Position numbers and translations under genes: made by a program. A stretch of DNA of 64,000 nt, taken from NCBI GenBank assembly GCA_022844225.1, contig JALHMC010000009.1:39359-103358 (forward strand). The letters run 5' to 3'. Source of the stretch: Hyphomicrobiaceae bacterium. Its GTDB lineage: Bacteria; Pseudomonadota; Alphaproteobacteria; Rhizobiales; Hyphomicrobiaceae. This document shows, piece after piece, positions 41,530 through 51,433 of the stretch (the stretch's first letter is position 1; every line of letters begins with the position of its first letter). The notes beneath the pieces were generated by a model. The model saw nothing but the letters and a program-made list of their open reading frames with translations. It was not told the DNA's origin and made no database searches.

Positions 41530-43128
41530 GTGACGACATTCAATGACCTCGGCCTCGCCGCGCCCCTCCTCAAGGCGCTGGAGGAGGAGGGCTATCATAC
41601 GCCGACCCCGATCCAGGCGCAGGCCATCCCCTCGCTGCTTGCCGGCAAGGATCTCCTCGGCATCGCCCAGACAGGCACCGGCAAGACGGCCGCATTCGCG
41701 CTGCCGATCCTGCAACGCCTCGCAGCCGACCCCAAGCCGGCCCCCCGTCGCGGCACCCGCGTGCTCGTTCTCTCTCCGACCCGCGAGCTCGCCTCGCAGA
41801 TCGCCGAGAGCTTCGAGACCTACGGCCGCCACATGGGCTTCAAGGTCGCCGTCGTGTTTGGCGGCGTCGGCTACCGGCCTCAGCGCGACGCGCTGAACCG
41901 CGGGCTCGACGTCCTCGTTGCGACACCCGGCCGCCTCATCGACCACATGTCCGACGGCACCGCCGATCTGCGTCACACCGAGGTGCTCGTCCTCGACGAG
42001 GCCGACCAGATGCTTGACCTCGGCTTCATCAAGCCGATCCGGCAGATCGTCGCGACCCTCGCGCCGACGCGCCAGAACCTGCTCTTCTCGGCCACGATGC
42101 CGCGCGAGATCTCCGGCCTGGCCGATCAGCTCCTGCGCAATCCCGTCAAGGTAGCCGTCACGCCGGTCGCCTCGACGGTCGAGCGCGTCTCCCAGCTCGT
42201 CATCCATGTCGATCAGGCCCGGAAGCGGTCGCTGCTCGCCGAGCTGATGGCGAATGCCGAGCTGAAGCGCGGCCTCGTCTTTACCCGCACCAAGCGCGGC
42301 GCTGACCGGGTCGCCAAGCATCTCGAGGGTTGCGGCGTCAAAGTCGCCGCGATCCACGGCAACAAGAGCCAGAACCAGCGTGAGAGCGCCCTCGAGGCCT
42401 TCCGCGCCGGCAAAATCCGCGTGCTGGTCGCAACCGATATCGCCGCCCGCGGCATCGATGTCGACGAGGTCACGCACGTCGTCAACTTCGACCTTCCCGA
42501 AGTGCCTGAAGCCTACGTGCACAGGATCGGCCGCACCGGTCGCGCCGGTGCCTCGGGCATAGCCATCTCGTTGTGTGCAGGCGACGATCGCGATCTCCTC
42601 CGCGCCATCGAGCGCACGACCCGCCAGACGATCCCGAGCGAGGACCGTCGCGGCGACAAAACCCTCGAGCAGGAGGCGACGTCCGGCCGCGGCGACCGCA
42701 CCGAAGGCGACCGCGGCGAACGTGGCCGCCGCCCGGATCGCTCGCGCAACGGCAATAGCAGCGGCACCGCCCGTCCGGCACGTGCCGGCAGCGGTGCTCG
42801 TCCGGATCGGCGCGACGACCGCGGCGCATCCCGGAGCGACGACCGCAGACCCTCCACCGCGGGCGGCCGTTCGGAGCCGCGCCGCGATGAACGCAATGTC
42901 CATCGAGGCGATGCTGGCACCTCGAGTGGCCAGAATGGCTCATCGCTCGGACACATGCGCTTCATGTCGGGCGGTGCCCCGCGCAGCGGCCCGGCCGGCA
43001 ATGCCGATCGTCCCGATCGCGAGCAGCGCCGTGACGATGGTGATGGCCGCGGCGGTCAAGCCCGTCGTCGCAATCGGCGCGGCGGGAGCCGATCGTCCAA
43101 TCCGCGCGTATCGTCCCCGGCGGTTTGA
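41530..43128 (+). CDS. rhlE: DEAD-box ATP-dependent RNA helicase (RhlE type)
   Basis: A 532-residue RNA helicase. All core motifs are present: Q motif (TPTPIQAQAIP), Walker A AQTGTGKT (46-53), DEAD box VLDEADQMLDLGF, SAT and, in the second domain, ATDIAARGIDVDEVTHVVNFDLP and HRIGRTGRAG. From about residue 375 the protein is disordered and rich in Arg, Gly, Asp and Ser, an RNA-binding tail. GTG 41530 (VTTFNDLGL) is preferred over GTG 41509, since FNDLGLAAPLL is the conserved RhlE start. RhlE works in ribosome assembly and mRNA decay. Confidence 0.9.
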   Translation: MTTFNDLGLAAPLLKALEEEGYHTPTPIQAQAIPSLLAGKDLLGIAQTGTGKTAAFALPILQRLAADPKPAPRRGTRVLVLSPTRELASQIAESFETYGRHMGFKVAVVFGGVGYRPQRDALNRGLDVLVATPGRLIDHMSDGTADLRHTEVLVLDEADQMLDLGFIKPIRQIVATLAPTRQNLLFSATMPREISGLADQLLRNPVKVAVTPVASTVERVSQLVIHVDQARKRSLLAELMANAELKRGLVFTRTKRGADRVAKHLEGCGVKVAAIHGNKSQNQRESALEAFRAGKIRVLVATDIAARGIDVDEVTHVVNFDLPEVPEAYVHRIGRTGRAGASGIAISLCAGDDRDLLRAIERTTRQTIPSEDRRGDKTLEQEATSGRGDRTEGDRGERGRRPDRSRNGNSSGTARPARAGSGARPDRRDDRGASRSDDRRPSTAGGRSEPRRDERNVHRGDAGTSSGQNGSSLGHMRFMSGGAPRSGPAGNADRPDREQRRDDGDGRGGQARRRNRRGGSRSSNPRVSSPAV

Positions 43129-43187
43129 GACCGAACACCAGGCCCACGCCCACATGCGGGGCCTGACTTCATCCGATGGAGTAAAGA

Positions 43188-43209
43188 GAACCGGCGAGCG
43201 CGCCGGTTC
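43188..43209 (+). terminator. 9-bp hairpin upstream of small gene
   Basis: GAACCGGCG and CGCCGGTTC pair perfectly around AGCG, 59 bases after the helicase stop. CATAGCCCTGTTTT follows, so a weak terminator is plausible. It also lies 31 bases before the start of the next small gene and could act there. Confidence 0.5.
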
Positions 43210-43240
43210 CATAGCCCTGTTTTGCCTGCGAGGAATGCCA

Positions 43241-43468
43241 ATGGCCCGCAAGAAGCCAACCGGAAAGCTCGAATTCGTTCTCTTCAACGTCACCTATGAT
43301 GACGGCAGCATGACGTCCAATCGCAAGGTCCCGGCGACCGAGATCGGCGGCCTCGAGGGTGATGAACCCGCCCGCGCCATCATCGAGGCTCAGGACCGCG
43401 AGATCGCCGAGCGGTCGGGCCGGCCTCGGGGCCCTATCAAGTTGCTCGAGCGCGCGCCGACGAAATAA
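43241..43468 (+). CDS. Small conserved hypothetical protein
   Basis: A 75-residue basic/acidic protein, MARKKPTGKLEFVLFNVTYDD at the N-terminus, with a helix EPARAIIEAQDREIAERSG near the end. ATG 43241 follows GCGAGGA at good spacing; ATG 43235 is too close to that site. Proteins of this size and start are common in Hyphomicrobiales and have no assigned role. Confidence 0.6.
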   Translation: MARKKPTGKLEFVLFNVTYDDGSMTSNRKVPATEIGGLEGDEPARAIIEAQDREIAERSGRPRGPIKLLERAPTK

Positions 43469-43491
43469 CGCGCCCGACGGGCAGCCTTACC

Positions 43492-44460
43492 TCAAGACGC
43501 GAATGTTGCGACGAGAGCGGCATGGTACGAGCCTGCCGCCGCCACTTGGCTAGCCCAACCGACGGCCTCGTCCCCCAGAGCCTCGTTGTGTACCTCGATC
43601 CCGCGGAAGCGCCCGAGCAGACTGTGGCTTGCCAGCATGTGGTCGAGCATCTGCGGCCGCCCATGGTGCACCACGCTGAACCGCCGCGAAGTTTCGAGCC
43701 CCCGATTGAGCGTCACCATGGACCGGGCAGCAAGCTCGGCGTTGCCGGTGTCCTCTGAAGTTCCCGCGATCAGGCGCATCGGCGTCTCATTGAGCTCGGC
43801 ATTGAAGTCGCCCGTCAGCAGAATGCGCGCCTCGGCATCCGCATCGAGCAGCCGGTCGACCAGCAGCCGCAGCTCGAACGCCTGCGCGATGCGCTTCAAA
43901 CCCGAGTGGTAGTACCCCTCGGCCCAGCCTCGCACGCTCTTCCAGGTGAAGGGCCCCGCCTTCTGCCCGGCGATCGGCGACGCGATGGGTGCCCGCAAGT
44001 GCACGTTGACGACGTGCAGCAAACCGAGGTCGGTCGCGATCTGGGCGTGCAGAAGCGGCCGCTCGAAGCGGATCGGCATGGCTTGTGTCGCAGCCGGCTC
44101 GGCCGTCACGGCCCGCAATTCGACCGGCGGCACGAGATTGTGCAGCACCTGTTCGCAGGAAGTGATCGGGTAGCGCGAGAGCGTCACCAGATTGTGCACG
44201 TCGGCTGCCCCGTTGCGGCCGTGGCCCTGGGTCGAGACCCGATGATAGCCCGCGTAGGGCGTACCCGACAGCACGAGATCGAGCGCGGTCAGCGCCCTTT
44301 CCTTTTGCCCTGACACCCGCTGCCCGTTCACCTCCTGCAAGCACACGATATCGGCCTCGAGCCGTTCCAGCGCCGGGATGCGCCCCTCGACGGGCATATC
44401 CAGGCTTTCGACGTTGAAGGTCGCAATGCGCACTTGATCGGTCTCCGTCGCGTATTCCAC
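43492..44460 (-). CDS. Endonuclease/exonuclease/phosphatase (EEP) superfamily protein
   Basis: A 322-residue protein with EEP motifs: RIATFNVESLD, DIVCLQEVNG (metal-binding Glu), a His in VVNVHLRAP, LLTGDFNAELNETP (Asp and Asn) and the C-terminal MLDHMLAS (Asp-His). There is no signal peptide. The family includes nucleases, phosphatases and phosphodiesterases; substrate not determined. It is tail-to-tail with the 75-residue gene. Confidence 0.85.
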   Translation of the reverse strand: MEYATETDQVRIATFNVESLDMPVEGRIPALERLEADIVCLQEVNGQRVSGQKERALTALDLVLSGTPYAGYHRVSTQGHGRNGAADVHNLVTLSRYPITSCEQVLHNLVPPVELRAVTAEPAATQAMPIRFERPLLHAQIATDLGLLHVVNVHLRAPIASPIAGQKAGPFTWKSVRGWAEGYYHSGLKRIAQAFELRLLVDRLLDADAEARILLTGDFNAELNETPMRLIAGTSEDTGNAELAARSMVTLNRGLETSRRFSVVHHGRPQMLDHMLASHSLLGRFRGIEVHNEALGDEAVGWASQVAAAGSYHAALVATFAS

Positions 44461-44605
44461 ACGCCTGCGATTCCCTGAATGCAGTAACAGAATACCGCTA
44501 TCGCGAGGTCCGCCAAATGGCCTAGCCTATCACTGCGCTCCGGTTCGGCTCTGCACCCATCCTATCAACCAGAGACCGCACAGCACTAAACCGGAGACAT
44601 TTGCC

Positions 44606-44956
44606 ATGCACCGCTTCGCAGCCATCTTGCTAGGTCTCGCGATCGCGACGCCAGTCGCGGCCCAGGACCCGACGGCAACCGATGGCGACAAGTACAAGGT
44701 CATCTTCGAGAACGAGCACGTGCGCGTCCTCGACTACAAAGACCAGCCTGGCGAGAAAACTCACCAACACCGCCATCCCGCCTTCGTTCTTTACTCCATG
44801 AGTGCGTTCAAAAGGAAAATCCATCTTCCAGACGGAAAGATCCTCATGCGCGAATTCAAGCCTGGAGACGTTCTTTGGTCGGACGCTCAAACCCACATCG
44901 GCGAGAACGTGGGCACGACACCCACCCACGTCATCATGGTCGAGATGAAGAAATAG
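44606..44956 (+). CDS. Exported small cupin-fold protein
   Basis: A 116-residue protein with a Sec signal (MHRFAAILLGLAIATPVAAQ). The following domain contains YKVIFENEHVRVLDYKDQPG, EKTHQHRHPAFVLYSM and EFKPGDVLW, which fit the cupin double-stranded barrel. The His cluster HQHRH suggests a metal site. Mature size is about 96 residues. It probably works in the periplasm; reaction unknown. Confidence 0.7.
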   Translation: MHRFAAILLGLAIATPVAAQDPTATDGDKYKVIFENEHVRVLDYKDQPGEKTHQHRHPAFVLYSMSAFKRKIHLPDGKILMREFKPGDVLWSDAQTHIGENVGTTPTHVIMVEMKK

Positions 44957-44998
44957 ATCGCAAGGCGGTCTCGGTCCGCCGCGGCTACGCGCCGCTCC

Positions 44999-45919
44999 TT
45001 ATAAGCGGCCGAGATCGAAACCGCGCATCAACTCCGGCCCAGTCATCGGCTTGCGTCCGGGGCGCTGCACCTCGACCAGCCGGATGGCCCCGTCACCACA
45101 CGCGATCACGGGATCGGCGCGCTCGAGTATGGCGCCCGGCTCTCCCTTTCCCTGGGCCAGCGCTGTTCGCAGGACCTTGATCCGCTCGCGCTTGCCGTCA
45201 GGGCCAGCTTCGAGCCACGCGCCGGGGAACGGCGACAGACCCCGGACATGGTTGTGCACCTCGCGCGCAGGCCGCGCGAAATCGATGCGCGTCTCGGCCT
45301 TGTCGATCTTGGCCGCATAGAGAACGCCCTCCCTCGGCTGCGGCGTCTCTGTCAAGCTGCCCCGCTCCAACGCGGCCAAAGCCCTAACCATCAATCCGGC
45401 ACCGACCAGCATCATCTGATCGTGGAGTTCGCCTGCGGTCGTATCGGGACCGATGGGAATGCGCTCCGCGAGGCAGATCGGCCCTGTGTCCAAGCCTTCG
45501 TCCATGCGCATCACCATTGCCGCCGTTTCCGTATCCCCGGCCATGACCGCGCGCTGGATCGGCGCCGCGCCGCGCCAGCGCGGCAATGCCGAGCCGTGCA
45601 TATTGAGGCAGCCATGTCGCGGCGCATCGAGAACCGCTTTTGGTAGCAGTAGCCCGTAAGCGATGACGACAGCGACGTCCGCGTCGTGCCCGCGAAACGT
45701 TACCTGCTCCGCCTCGCCCTTCAAGCTGCGCGGCGTGAGGACCGGTAGACCCATCGCTTCGGCGTGCTCGTGAACCGGGGATTTGCGGAGATCCATGCCG
45801 CGCCCCGCTGGGCGAGGCGGCTGGCTGTAGACGGCAACCACCTCGTGCCCCGCCGCCACGATCTCGGAAAGCATCGGCACCGCGATCTCGGGCGTTCCCA
45901 TGAAGACGACGCGCAGCAT
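44999..45919 (-). CDS. fmt: Methionyl-tRNA formyltransferase
   Basis: A 306-residue enzyme that formylates Met-tRNAfMet using 10-formyl-tetrahydrofolate. The catalytic Asn106, His108 and Asp144 are in [17 protein letters not shown] and DEGLDTGP. The C-terminal OB-like domain follows [15 protein letters not shown]. The start is ATG 45919 ([15 protein letters not shown]), the canonical N-terminus. It lies 100 bases downstream of def on the same strand, the usual pairing. Confidence 0.96.
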   Translation of the reverse strand: MLRVVFMGTPEIAVPMLSEIVAAGHEVVAVYSQPPRPAGRGMDLRKSPVHEHAEAMGLPVLTPRSLKGEAEQVTFRGHDADVAVVIAYGLLLPKAVLDAPRHGCLNMHGSALPRWRGAAPIQRAVMAGDTETAAMVMRMDEGLDTGPICLAERIPIGPDTTAGELHDQMMLVGAGLMVRALAALERGSLTETPQPREGVLYAAKIDKAETRIDFARPAREVHNHVRGLSPFPGAWLEAGPDGKRERIKVLRTALAQGKGEPGAILERADPVIACGDGAIRLVEVQRPGRKPMTGPELMRGFDLGRL

Positions 45920-46019
45920 AGGAAGTCCCTTTGCGTATAAGATAACCGCAATCGCCGTCGCAATGGCGTCGCGCGCGGCCTGCAACGTCACGCCGCGCAC
46001 CATCCGACGGGATCGGATA

Positions 46020-46535
46020 TCAGGCCGTCTCGGTGCGCGCCTGCTTCTTGAAGCGACGCACGATGATGTCGCGCTTCAACCGCGACAGGTAATCGATGAT
46101 CAGCCGGCCATCGAGGTGGTCGATCTCATGTTGTATTGCCGTAGAAAGCAGACCCTCGGCCATCAGTTGCTGCGCACGCCCATCGCGGTCGAGAAAGCGT
46201 ACCGTGAGGCCGGCGGGCCGCTCGATCTCCACTTTCACGTCGGGGATGGACAAGCATCCTTCCTCGTAGCTCCGGCGCTCGTCGCCGAAGTGCACGATCT
46301 CGGGATTGACCATAACGATCGGATTCTTCTCGCCATCCTTCTCCGACACATCGAGCACGATGAGCCGCCGCGAGACGCCCACCTGCGGCGCCGCGAGACC
46401 GATGCCGGGCGCCTCGTACATCGCCTCCAGCATATCGTCCGCAAGCCGGCGCAACGCGTCATCGACGCGCTCCACGGGTACGCACATCTGCCGGAGGATC
46501 GGGTCGGGAAGGGTGATGATGTCGAGCTTGCTCAT
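46020..46535 (-). CDS. def: Peptide deformylase
   Basis: A 171-residue metalloenzyme that removes the N-formyl group from new proteins. All three motifs are intact: GIGLAAPQ (44-51), EGCLS with metal ligand Cys94, and HEIDHLDG with His136 and His140. ATG 46535 gives the canonical [12 protein letters not shown] start. It precedes fmt, as in many bacteria. Confidence 0.96.
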   Translation of the reverse strand: MSKLDIITLPDPILRQMCVPVERVDDALRRLADDMLEAMYEAPGIGLAAPQVGVSRRLIVLDVSEKDGEKNPIVMVNPEIVHFGDERRSYEEGCLSIPDVKVEIERPAGLTVRFLDRDGRAQQLMAEGLLSTAIQHEIDHLDGRLIIDYLSRLKRDIIVRRFKKQARTETA

Positions 46536-46595
46536 GTGGACTGAATCTAGTTCGTGACGATGATCGGTCAACGGCCGCGCTGTCGTGTCGCTGAA

Positions 46596-47471
46596 TCAGC
46601 CCTTAAGCACCCGTCCCGCCACCGCGTCGAGCTTGGCGACCATTTCCGGGTCACGCGCCTCGGGCGGAGTAATAATGGCGACGTCGAGCGCTCGGTCCGA
46701 CCCGACCGGACACTTCGGGTGCTGCCTCGGAAACTCCATGGCAAGCCGGGTTACCAGCTTCTGCGCCTTGGCCACATTCTCCTTCAGCACCCGGATCACG
46801 GCCGCGACGTCGACTTCGGCATGGTCCTCGTGCCAGCAGTCGTAGTCCGTGACCATGGCAACCGTGGCGTAGCAGATCTCGGCCTCGCGCGCGAGCTTGG
46901 CCTCCGGCATGTTGGTCATTCCGATCACGTCGCAACCCCAGGAGCGGTAGAGGTTGGATTCGGCCCTCGTCGAGAACTGCGGCCCTTCCATCACGAGATA
47001 GGTGCCGCCACGCGTCATGGAGATCGCTTCGCCGTGCGCGGCCTTCTCGATAGCGTCGCAGAGCGCCGGGCTGACCGGATCGGCCACCGAGACATGAGCC
47101 ACCAGTCCCGGCCCGAAAAAGCTCTTTTCCCGGGCGAAAGTCCGGTCGATGAACTGGTCCACCAGCACGAAATGGCCTGGCGGATACTCGGCTTTGAGCG
47201 AACCGCATGCGGAGACTGAGACGAGGTCCGTCACGCCCGCCCGCTTCATGACGTCGATGTTGGCCCGGTAGTTGATGCTCGAAGGCGGCACCCGATGCCC
47301 CCGCCCGTGCCTCGGCAGAAAGCGAACCGGCAGTCCCGCCACCTCGGCAAACAGCACCTCGTCGGACGGCATGCCCCATGGCGACACCACCTTCTCCCAG
47401 CGCGGCTTCTCGAACGCCGGAAGATCGTAGAGGCCGGAACCACCGATGATGCCGAGAACGGAATTGGTCAT
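46596..47471 (-). CDS. mtnP: S-methyl-5'-thioadenosine phosphorylase
   Basis: A 291-residue purine-nucleoside-phosphorylase-family protein. It contains IGGSGLYDLPAFE, RHGRGHRVPPSSINYRANI and YLVMEGPQFSTRAESNLYRSWG with IGMTNMPEAKLAREAEI and VTDYDCW, all typical of MTA phosphorylase. It splits methylthioadenosine into adenine and methylthioribose-1-phosphate for methionine salvage. ATG 47471 precedes TNSVLGIIGGSG. It lies 60 bases upstream of def on the same strand and may be co-transcribed with def-fmt. Confidence 0.92.
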   Translation of the reverse strand: MTNSVLGIIGGSGLYDLPAFEKPRWEKVVSPWGMPSDEVLFAEVAGLPVRFLPRHGRGHRVPPSSINYRANIDVMKRAGVTDLVSVSACGSLKAEYPPGHFVLVDQFIDRTFAREKSFFGPGLVAHVSVADPVSPALCDAIEKAAHGEAISMTRGGTYLVMEGPQFSTRAESNLYRSWGCDVIGMTNMPEAKLAREAEICYATVAMVTDYDCWHEDHAEVDVAAVIRVLKENVAKAQKLVTRLAMEFPRQHPKCPVGSDRALDVAIITPPEARDPEMVAKLDAVAGRVLKG

Positions 47472-47616
47472 GGGCTCGAAACCTTGCCTCCGGGCCTGGA
47501 GCAGGCCACGCACATTTCGGTCCTCAATAAAGGCAAATCGAGACCATGGCGAGATGCTGGCACGCCGCCCCCGCGTCGGTTAGCTTCCCTCGACCCGACC
47601 AATGAGGATCCGCCCC

Positions 47617-48558
47617 ATGCAGGAACGCAATCTCGGCACGTCCGGCCTTCGCATCTCGGAGGTCGGCATCGGCTGCAACAACTTCGGCGGCCGCATTGAC
47701 ACGGCCGAGACGGGACGCGTCATCGACACCGCGATCGACCTCGGCATCACGTTCTTCGACACCGCCGACATGTACTCCAACCGCGGCGGCTCCGAGACCG
47801 CCATGGGCGAGGTACTGAAAGGCGAAAAGCGCCAGAAGATCGTGCTCGCCACCAAGTGCGGCATGCTGATGGACGACGCGGGCAAGATGAAGGGCGCCTC
47901 GCGCCGCTACATCATGAGTGCCGTCGAGGCGAGCCTGAGGCGCCTGCAAACCGACTACGTCGATCTCTACCAGGTCCATCAGGTCGATCCGCTCACCCCG
48001 ATCGAGGAGACGCTGCGCACGCTCGACGACCTCGTCCGCTCTGGCAAGGTGCGCTACATCGGTCTTTCCAATCACCCCGCGTGGATGGTGGTCGAGGCCC
48101 AGGAGACGGCGCGCCGCTGCAATCTCAGTGCCTTCGTCTCCTGCCAGGACGAGTACAGCTTGCTCATCCGCGACGCCGACCGCGAGCTCATGCCGATGAT
48201 GCGCCGCTATGGCCTCGGCCTGCTGCCTTACTTCCCGCTCGCCTGTGGCCTGCTGACCGGCAAATACAGCCGCAATGCCATGCCCCAGGGTGCGCGCCTG
48301 ACCGAGACCAAGCGTTGGGCCGATAAGTACCTGAACGAGCGCAACTGGCGTGTGACCGAGCAGCTGGACGCCTTCGCCAAGGCACGCGGCCACACGTTGC
48401 TCGACCTCGCCTTCTCATGGCTGCTGACCCGACCCAACATCTCGAGTGTGATCGCCGGCGCCACCAGCCCCGGACAGGTGACCGCCAACGTCAAGGCAGC
48501 GTCATGGAAGCTCTCCGCCGAAGACCTCGCCGAGATCGACCGCATCACGACGAACTGA
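47617..48558 (+). CDS. Aldo/keto reductase
   Basis: A 313-residue NADPH-dependent AKR. The tetrad Asp48, Tyr53, Lys80 and His121 is intact (FFDTADMYSN, LATKCG, YQVHQ). ATG 47617 follows GAGGATC; ATG 47602 is an alternative. The overall pattern resembles the AKR11/AKR12-like (general stress/L-glyceraldehyde-type) group. It is followed 12 bases later by a Gfo/Idh/MocA gene, so both probably handle one sugar or polyol derivative. Confidence 0.9.
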   Translation: MQERNLGTSGLRISEVGIGCNNFGGRIDTAETGRVIDTAIDLGITFFDTADMYSNRGGSETAMGEVLKGEKRQKIVLATKCGMLMDDAGKMKGASRRYIMSAVEASLRRLQTDYVDLYQVHQVDPLTPIEETLRTLDDLVRSGKVRYIGLSNHPAWMVVEAQETARRCNLSAFVSCQDEYSLLIRDADRELMPMMRRYGLGLLPYFPLACGLLTGKYSRNAMPQGARLTETKRWADKYLNERNWRVTEQLDAFAKARGHTLLDLAFSWLLTRPNISSVIAGATSPGQVTANVKAASWKLSAEDLAEIDRITTN

Positions 48559-48570
48559 GGAGAGCCTCGC

Positions 48571-49599
48571 ATGGTTCAGCGCATTGCCATCATCGGACTT
48601 GGCATGGCGGTCGCGCCGCACGCCAAGGCCCTCATGGATCTCGTCGCCGACCGCCGCTGTACGGTCGCGGCCGCCGTCGCGCCAAGCGCTGAGCGCCGAG
48701 CGAAATTCGGTGCGACCTATCCGTTCCCGACGACAGCCGACCTCGACGCAGTGCTGGCCGACGAAACCATCACCGCTGTTGGGATTCTAACGCCGCCGAA
48801 CACGCACCTCGATCTCGTCCGCCGCTCCGCCGCCGCCGGTAAGCACATCCTCTTGGAAAAGCCGCTCGAGATCACGACGGCCCGCGCCGAGGAAATAGTC
48901 ACGATCGCCGAGAAGGCCGGCGTCACGCTCGCCGTCACCCTCCAGCATCGCTTCCGGCCGGCCGGCGAGCGTCTCCGCGAGATCCTGGCGAGCGGCGCCC
49001 TCGGCGACATCGTCAACTGCTCGACCTCGATTCGTCTCTGGCGCCCTCAGGCCTACTACGACGAGCCCGGCCGTGGCACTCGCGCACGCGACGGCGGCGG
49101 CGTGCTGATGACTCAAGGCATCCACACCCTCGACCTGATGTTGTCTCTCATCGGTCCGATCGCCGAGGTGCGCGGCTTTGCAACAACTTCGCCAGTCCAT
49201 CGCATGGAAACCGAAGACATGGTGGTCGCCGCCGCGCGGTTTCGATCGGGCGCACTAGGCGTCATCGAAGCCACCACCGCTGCTTATCCGGGCGCGCCTG
49301 AGCGGATCGACATCTCTGGCACCAAAGGTTCGGCCAGTCTCGCAGGTACGTCACTGACGGTCGCACTGATGGACGGCACGCGTGAGGAACTGCTCCCCGA
49401 CGGCTCCGCTGGCGGCACCGGGGCCGACCCGATGGCGTTCCCGCATGACTACCACCGTGCCGTTTGGGCTGACTTCCTCGATGCTGCTGCGACCGGCCGT
49501 CCGCCACGTGTGCCGGGCCGCGAGGCGCTCAACGTGCACCGCCTGATCGACGCCTTGTTGCAAGCGCGCGATGGCCAGCCGGTCAGTCTCACCGGCTGA
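48571..49599 (+). CDS. Gfo/Idh/MocA-family oxidoreductase
   Basis: A 342-residue NAD(P)-dependent enzyme. The Rossmann start IAIIGLGMAVAPHAKAL, the catalytic EKPL (with the conserved Lys) and GGGVLMTQGIHTLDLM match the family. The motif order suits inositol/sugar dehydrogenases or oxidoreductases. It is in a two-gene unit with the aldo/keto reductase. Its end overlaps tail-to-tail with a small exported protein gene by 11 bases. Confidence 0.9.
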   Translation: MVQRIAIIGLGMAVAPHAKALMDLVADRRCTVAAAVAPSAERRAKFGATYPFPTTADLDAVLADETITAVGILTPPNTHLDLVRRSAAAGKHILLEKPLEITTARAEEIVTIAEKAGVTLAVTLQHRFRPAGERLREILASGALGDIVNCSTSIRLWRPQAYYDEPGRGTRARDGGGVLMTQGIHTLDLMLSLIGPIAEVRGFATTSPVHRMETEDMVVAAARFRSGALGVIEATTAAYPGAPERIDISGTKGSASLAGTSLTVALMDGTREELLPDGSAGGTGADPMAFPHDYHRAVWADFLDAAATGRPPRVPGREALNVHRLIDALLQARDGQPVSLTG

Positions 49600-50002
49600 G
49601 CGAGAACACTGCCGATCCGCCGCCACCCGAGAGCGAAGCATTGAGCCGGTCACCCCGCAGCGTAATGCGGATCGAGCCGGAAATGCCGTGCTCCTGGTTG
49701 AAGAACTCGCCGCGGTAGACGTTCGCGGCAACGCGCGTCACCTCCGCGGTTTGCTGGACGCGCGCCGACGCGGTCGCGCATACGGCGCTCATGGCGTAGC
49801 TGTTGCCACCCTGCCGCCGAAAGCTCGCTCGGCAGCGCGCACGCTCCGTCTCACCGGACGGGAACACGATCTTGCCGCCGCCCCCCCACGATCCCGCTAG
49901 GTCTTGCGCGGCAGCAGACGTAGCGAGGCTCGCGGCGCAAGCGAGAGCCAAAGCGCCTGACACAAAGCCTCTGACAGCCCGTGAAAATGACAAATTGAGC
50001 AT
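49589..50002 (-). CDS. Small exported hypothetical protein
   Basis: A 137-residue protein with a Sec signal (ALALACAASLATSAAAQ). The mature part is beta-rich and contains SGSIRITLRGDRLNASLSGG, with repeated Ser/Gly turns and a Cys pair (RARCRASF, AVCATAS). It resembles small secreted proteins found in Hyphomicrobiales; function unknown. ATG 50002 gives the signal-peptide start. Confidence 0.6.
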   Translation of the reverse strand: MLNLSFSRAVRGFVSGALALACAASLATSAAAQDLAGSWGGGGKIVFPSGETERARCRASFRRQGGNSYAMSAVCATASARVQQTAEVTRVAANVYRGEFFNQEHGISGSIRITLRGDRLNASLSGGGGSAVFSLSR

Positions 50003-50160
50003 GTGTATGGACCCCTTGGCGGCATGAACTCATTCAAATCGGGAACCTGTCGCACAATTTCAATCGCTTTCGCACATTGTTCAACTCACGATAGCGATAC
50101 CATGCCGTAAGCGACTATGGTGCAAGGACCGAGCGCGCCGCCACCGGAGTCCGACGGCCC

Positions 50161-51105
50161 ATGACGACACTGCTGATCACCCACCCGTCTTTCCTCGAGC
50201 ACGACACCGGTCCGGGGCATCCCGAGCGGGCGGACCGCATGCGGGCCGTCGACAAGGTGCTCGGCCACGAGATCTTCGCCGATCTGGATCGCCGCGAGGC
50301 ACCGGTCCGCGACGACGTCGAGCAGATGATCGCCCTCGCGCATCCTCAGGCCTACATCGACGCTCTGAAGGAGGCACGTCCCGCACCCGGTGGCATGACC
50401 GTACGCATCGATCCCGATACCGTTCTTTCGCCCGGCTCTTGGGAGGCTGCCGTTCGGGCCGTCGGCGCGGGCCTGCTCGCCGTCGATGAGGTCATGGGCA
50501 AACGCTCCGCCAACGCCTTCTGCCAGGTCCGTCCGCCCGGTCACCACGCCGAGGCCGACCGCGCCATGGGCTTCTGCCTTTTCAACAGTGTCGCCATAGC
50601 TGCCAAGTATGCCCGCATGAAGCACGGAGCGGAGCGTGTCGCAGTCGTCGATTTCGATGTCCACCATGGCAACGGAACGCAGGATATCTTCTGGAGCGAC
50701 AAGGACTTGTTTTTCGGGTCCACGCACCAGATGCCGCTGTACCCCGGCACGGGCGCCTTGTCCGAGACCGGCGTCGGCAACATCTGCAACGCACCTCTGC
50801 GTCCAGGCGACGACGGCGAGCCGTTCCGCGAGGCGTTCGAATCGCGCATTCTCCCCGCACTGCGCAACTTTGGACCCGATCTGGTGCTCGTCTCCGCCGG
50901 TTTCGACGCTCATCGCGACGACCCGCTGGCCAACCTCGAGTTGGTAGAGGCGGATTTTGCTTGGGCAACGCAGCAGCTGGCCGAGGCAGCCCACCGCCAT
51001 GCGGGCGGACGGCTCGTCTCTTTCCTCGAGGGCGGCTATAACCTCACGGCGCTGGCGCGCTCCGTTGCCGTCCACGTCAAGGTCCTCATGGAGGCCGGAA
51101 GCTGA
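50161..51105 (+). CDS. Histone-deacetylase-family (AcuC/AphA-like) amidohydrolase
   Basis: A 314-residue Zn-dependent deacetylase-fold protein. [18 protein letters not shown] carries the active-site His pair (128/129). [16 protein letters not shown] (Asp166, His168) and [14 protein letters not shown] supply metal ligands. Bacterial members act on acetylated polyamines, acetoin-related or other amides. It precedes xseB and dxs, a gene order common in alphaproteobacteria, so the neighbourhood does not reveal the substrate. Confidence 0.9.
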   Translation: MTTLLITHPSFLEHDTGPGHPERADRMRAVDKVLGHEIFADLDRREAPVRDDVEQMIALAHPQAYIDALKEARPAPGGMTVRIDPDTVLSPGSWEAAVRAVGAGLLAVDEVMGKRSANAFCQVRPPGHHAEADRAMGFCLFNSVAIAAKYARMKHGAERVAVVDFDVHHGNGTQDIFWSDKDLFFGSTHQMPLYPGTGALSETGVGNICNAPLRPGDDGEPFREAFESRILPALRNFGPDLVLVSAGFDAHRDDPLANLELVEADFAWATQQLAEAAHRHAGGRLVSFLEGGYNLTALARSVAVHVKVLMEAGS

Positions 51106-51158
51106 TTGGACGCCGACCGACCGGATCATCTGTCAACCGTCCTATCGAGGGCAACCGT

Positions 51159-51428
51159 ATGCAGGCTTCAACACCGGCCGCCCGCTTCGCCGACATCGCA
51201 GAGCTGAGCTTCGAGCGCGCCTTGAAGGAACTCGAAGCGATCGTTGGGCGTCTCGAGCGCGGAGACGTCGAACTCGAGGAGTCGATCGCAATCTATGAGC
51301 GCGGAGACGCACTCAAGGTCCACTGCGACCGCCTCCTCAAACAGGCCGAGGCAAAAGTGGAGCGGCTAACATTTGGTCCGGATGGCGCTCCGAGAGGTGC
51401 GGACGCTTTCGACCCGGAGCGCCAATAG
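51159..51428 (+). CDS. xseB: Exodeoxyribonuclease VII small subunit
   Basis: An 89-residue helical protein. The family core [28 protein letters not shown], with [21 protein letters not shown] next, is clear. It joins XseA (not in the window) to form the ssDNA exonuclease. It lies 53 bases after the deacetylase gene and upstream of dxs, with the YVAP-repeat gene on the other strand between them. Confidence 0.93.
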   Translation: MQASTPAARFADIAELSFERALKELEAIVGRLERGDVELEESIAIYERGDALKVHCDRLLKQAEAKVERLTFGPDGAPRGADAFDPERQ

Positions 51429-51433
51429 GGCGC

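Noticed and set aside
41515..42903. 462-codon minus-strand open frame opposite the helicase
   Set aside because: Antisense to all DEAD-box motifs, Ala/Val/Gly-biased, no ribosome site.
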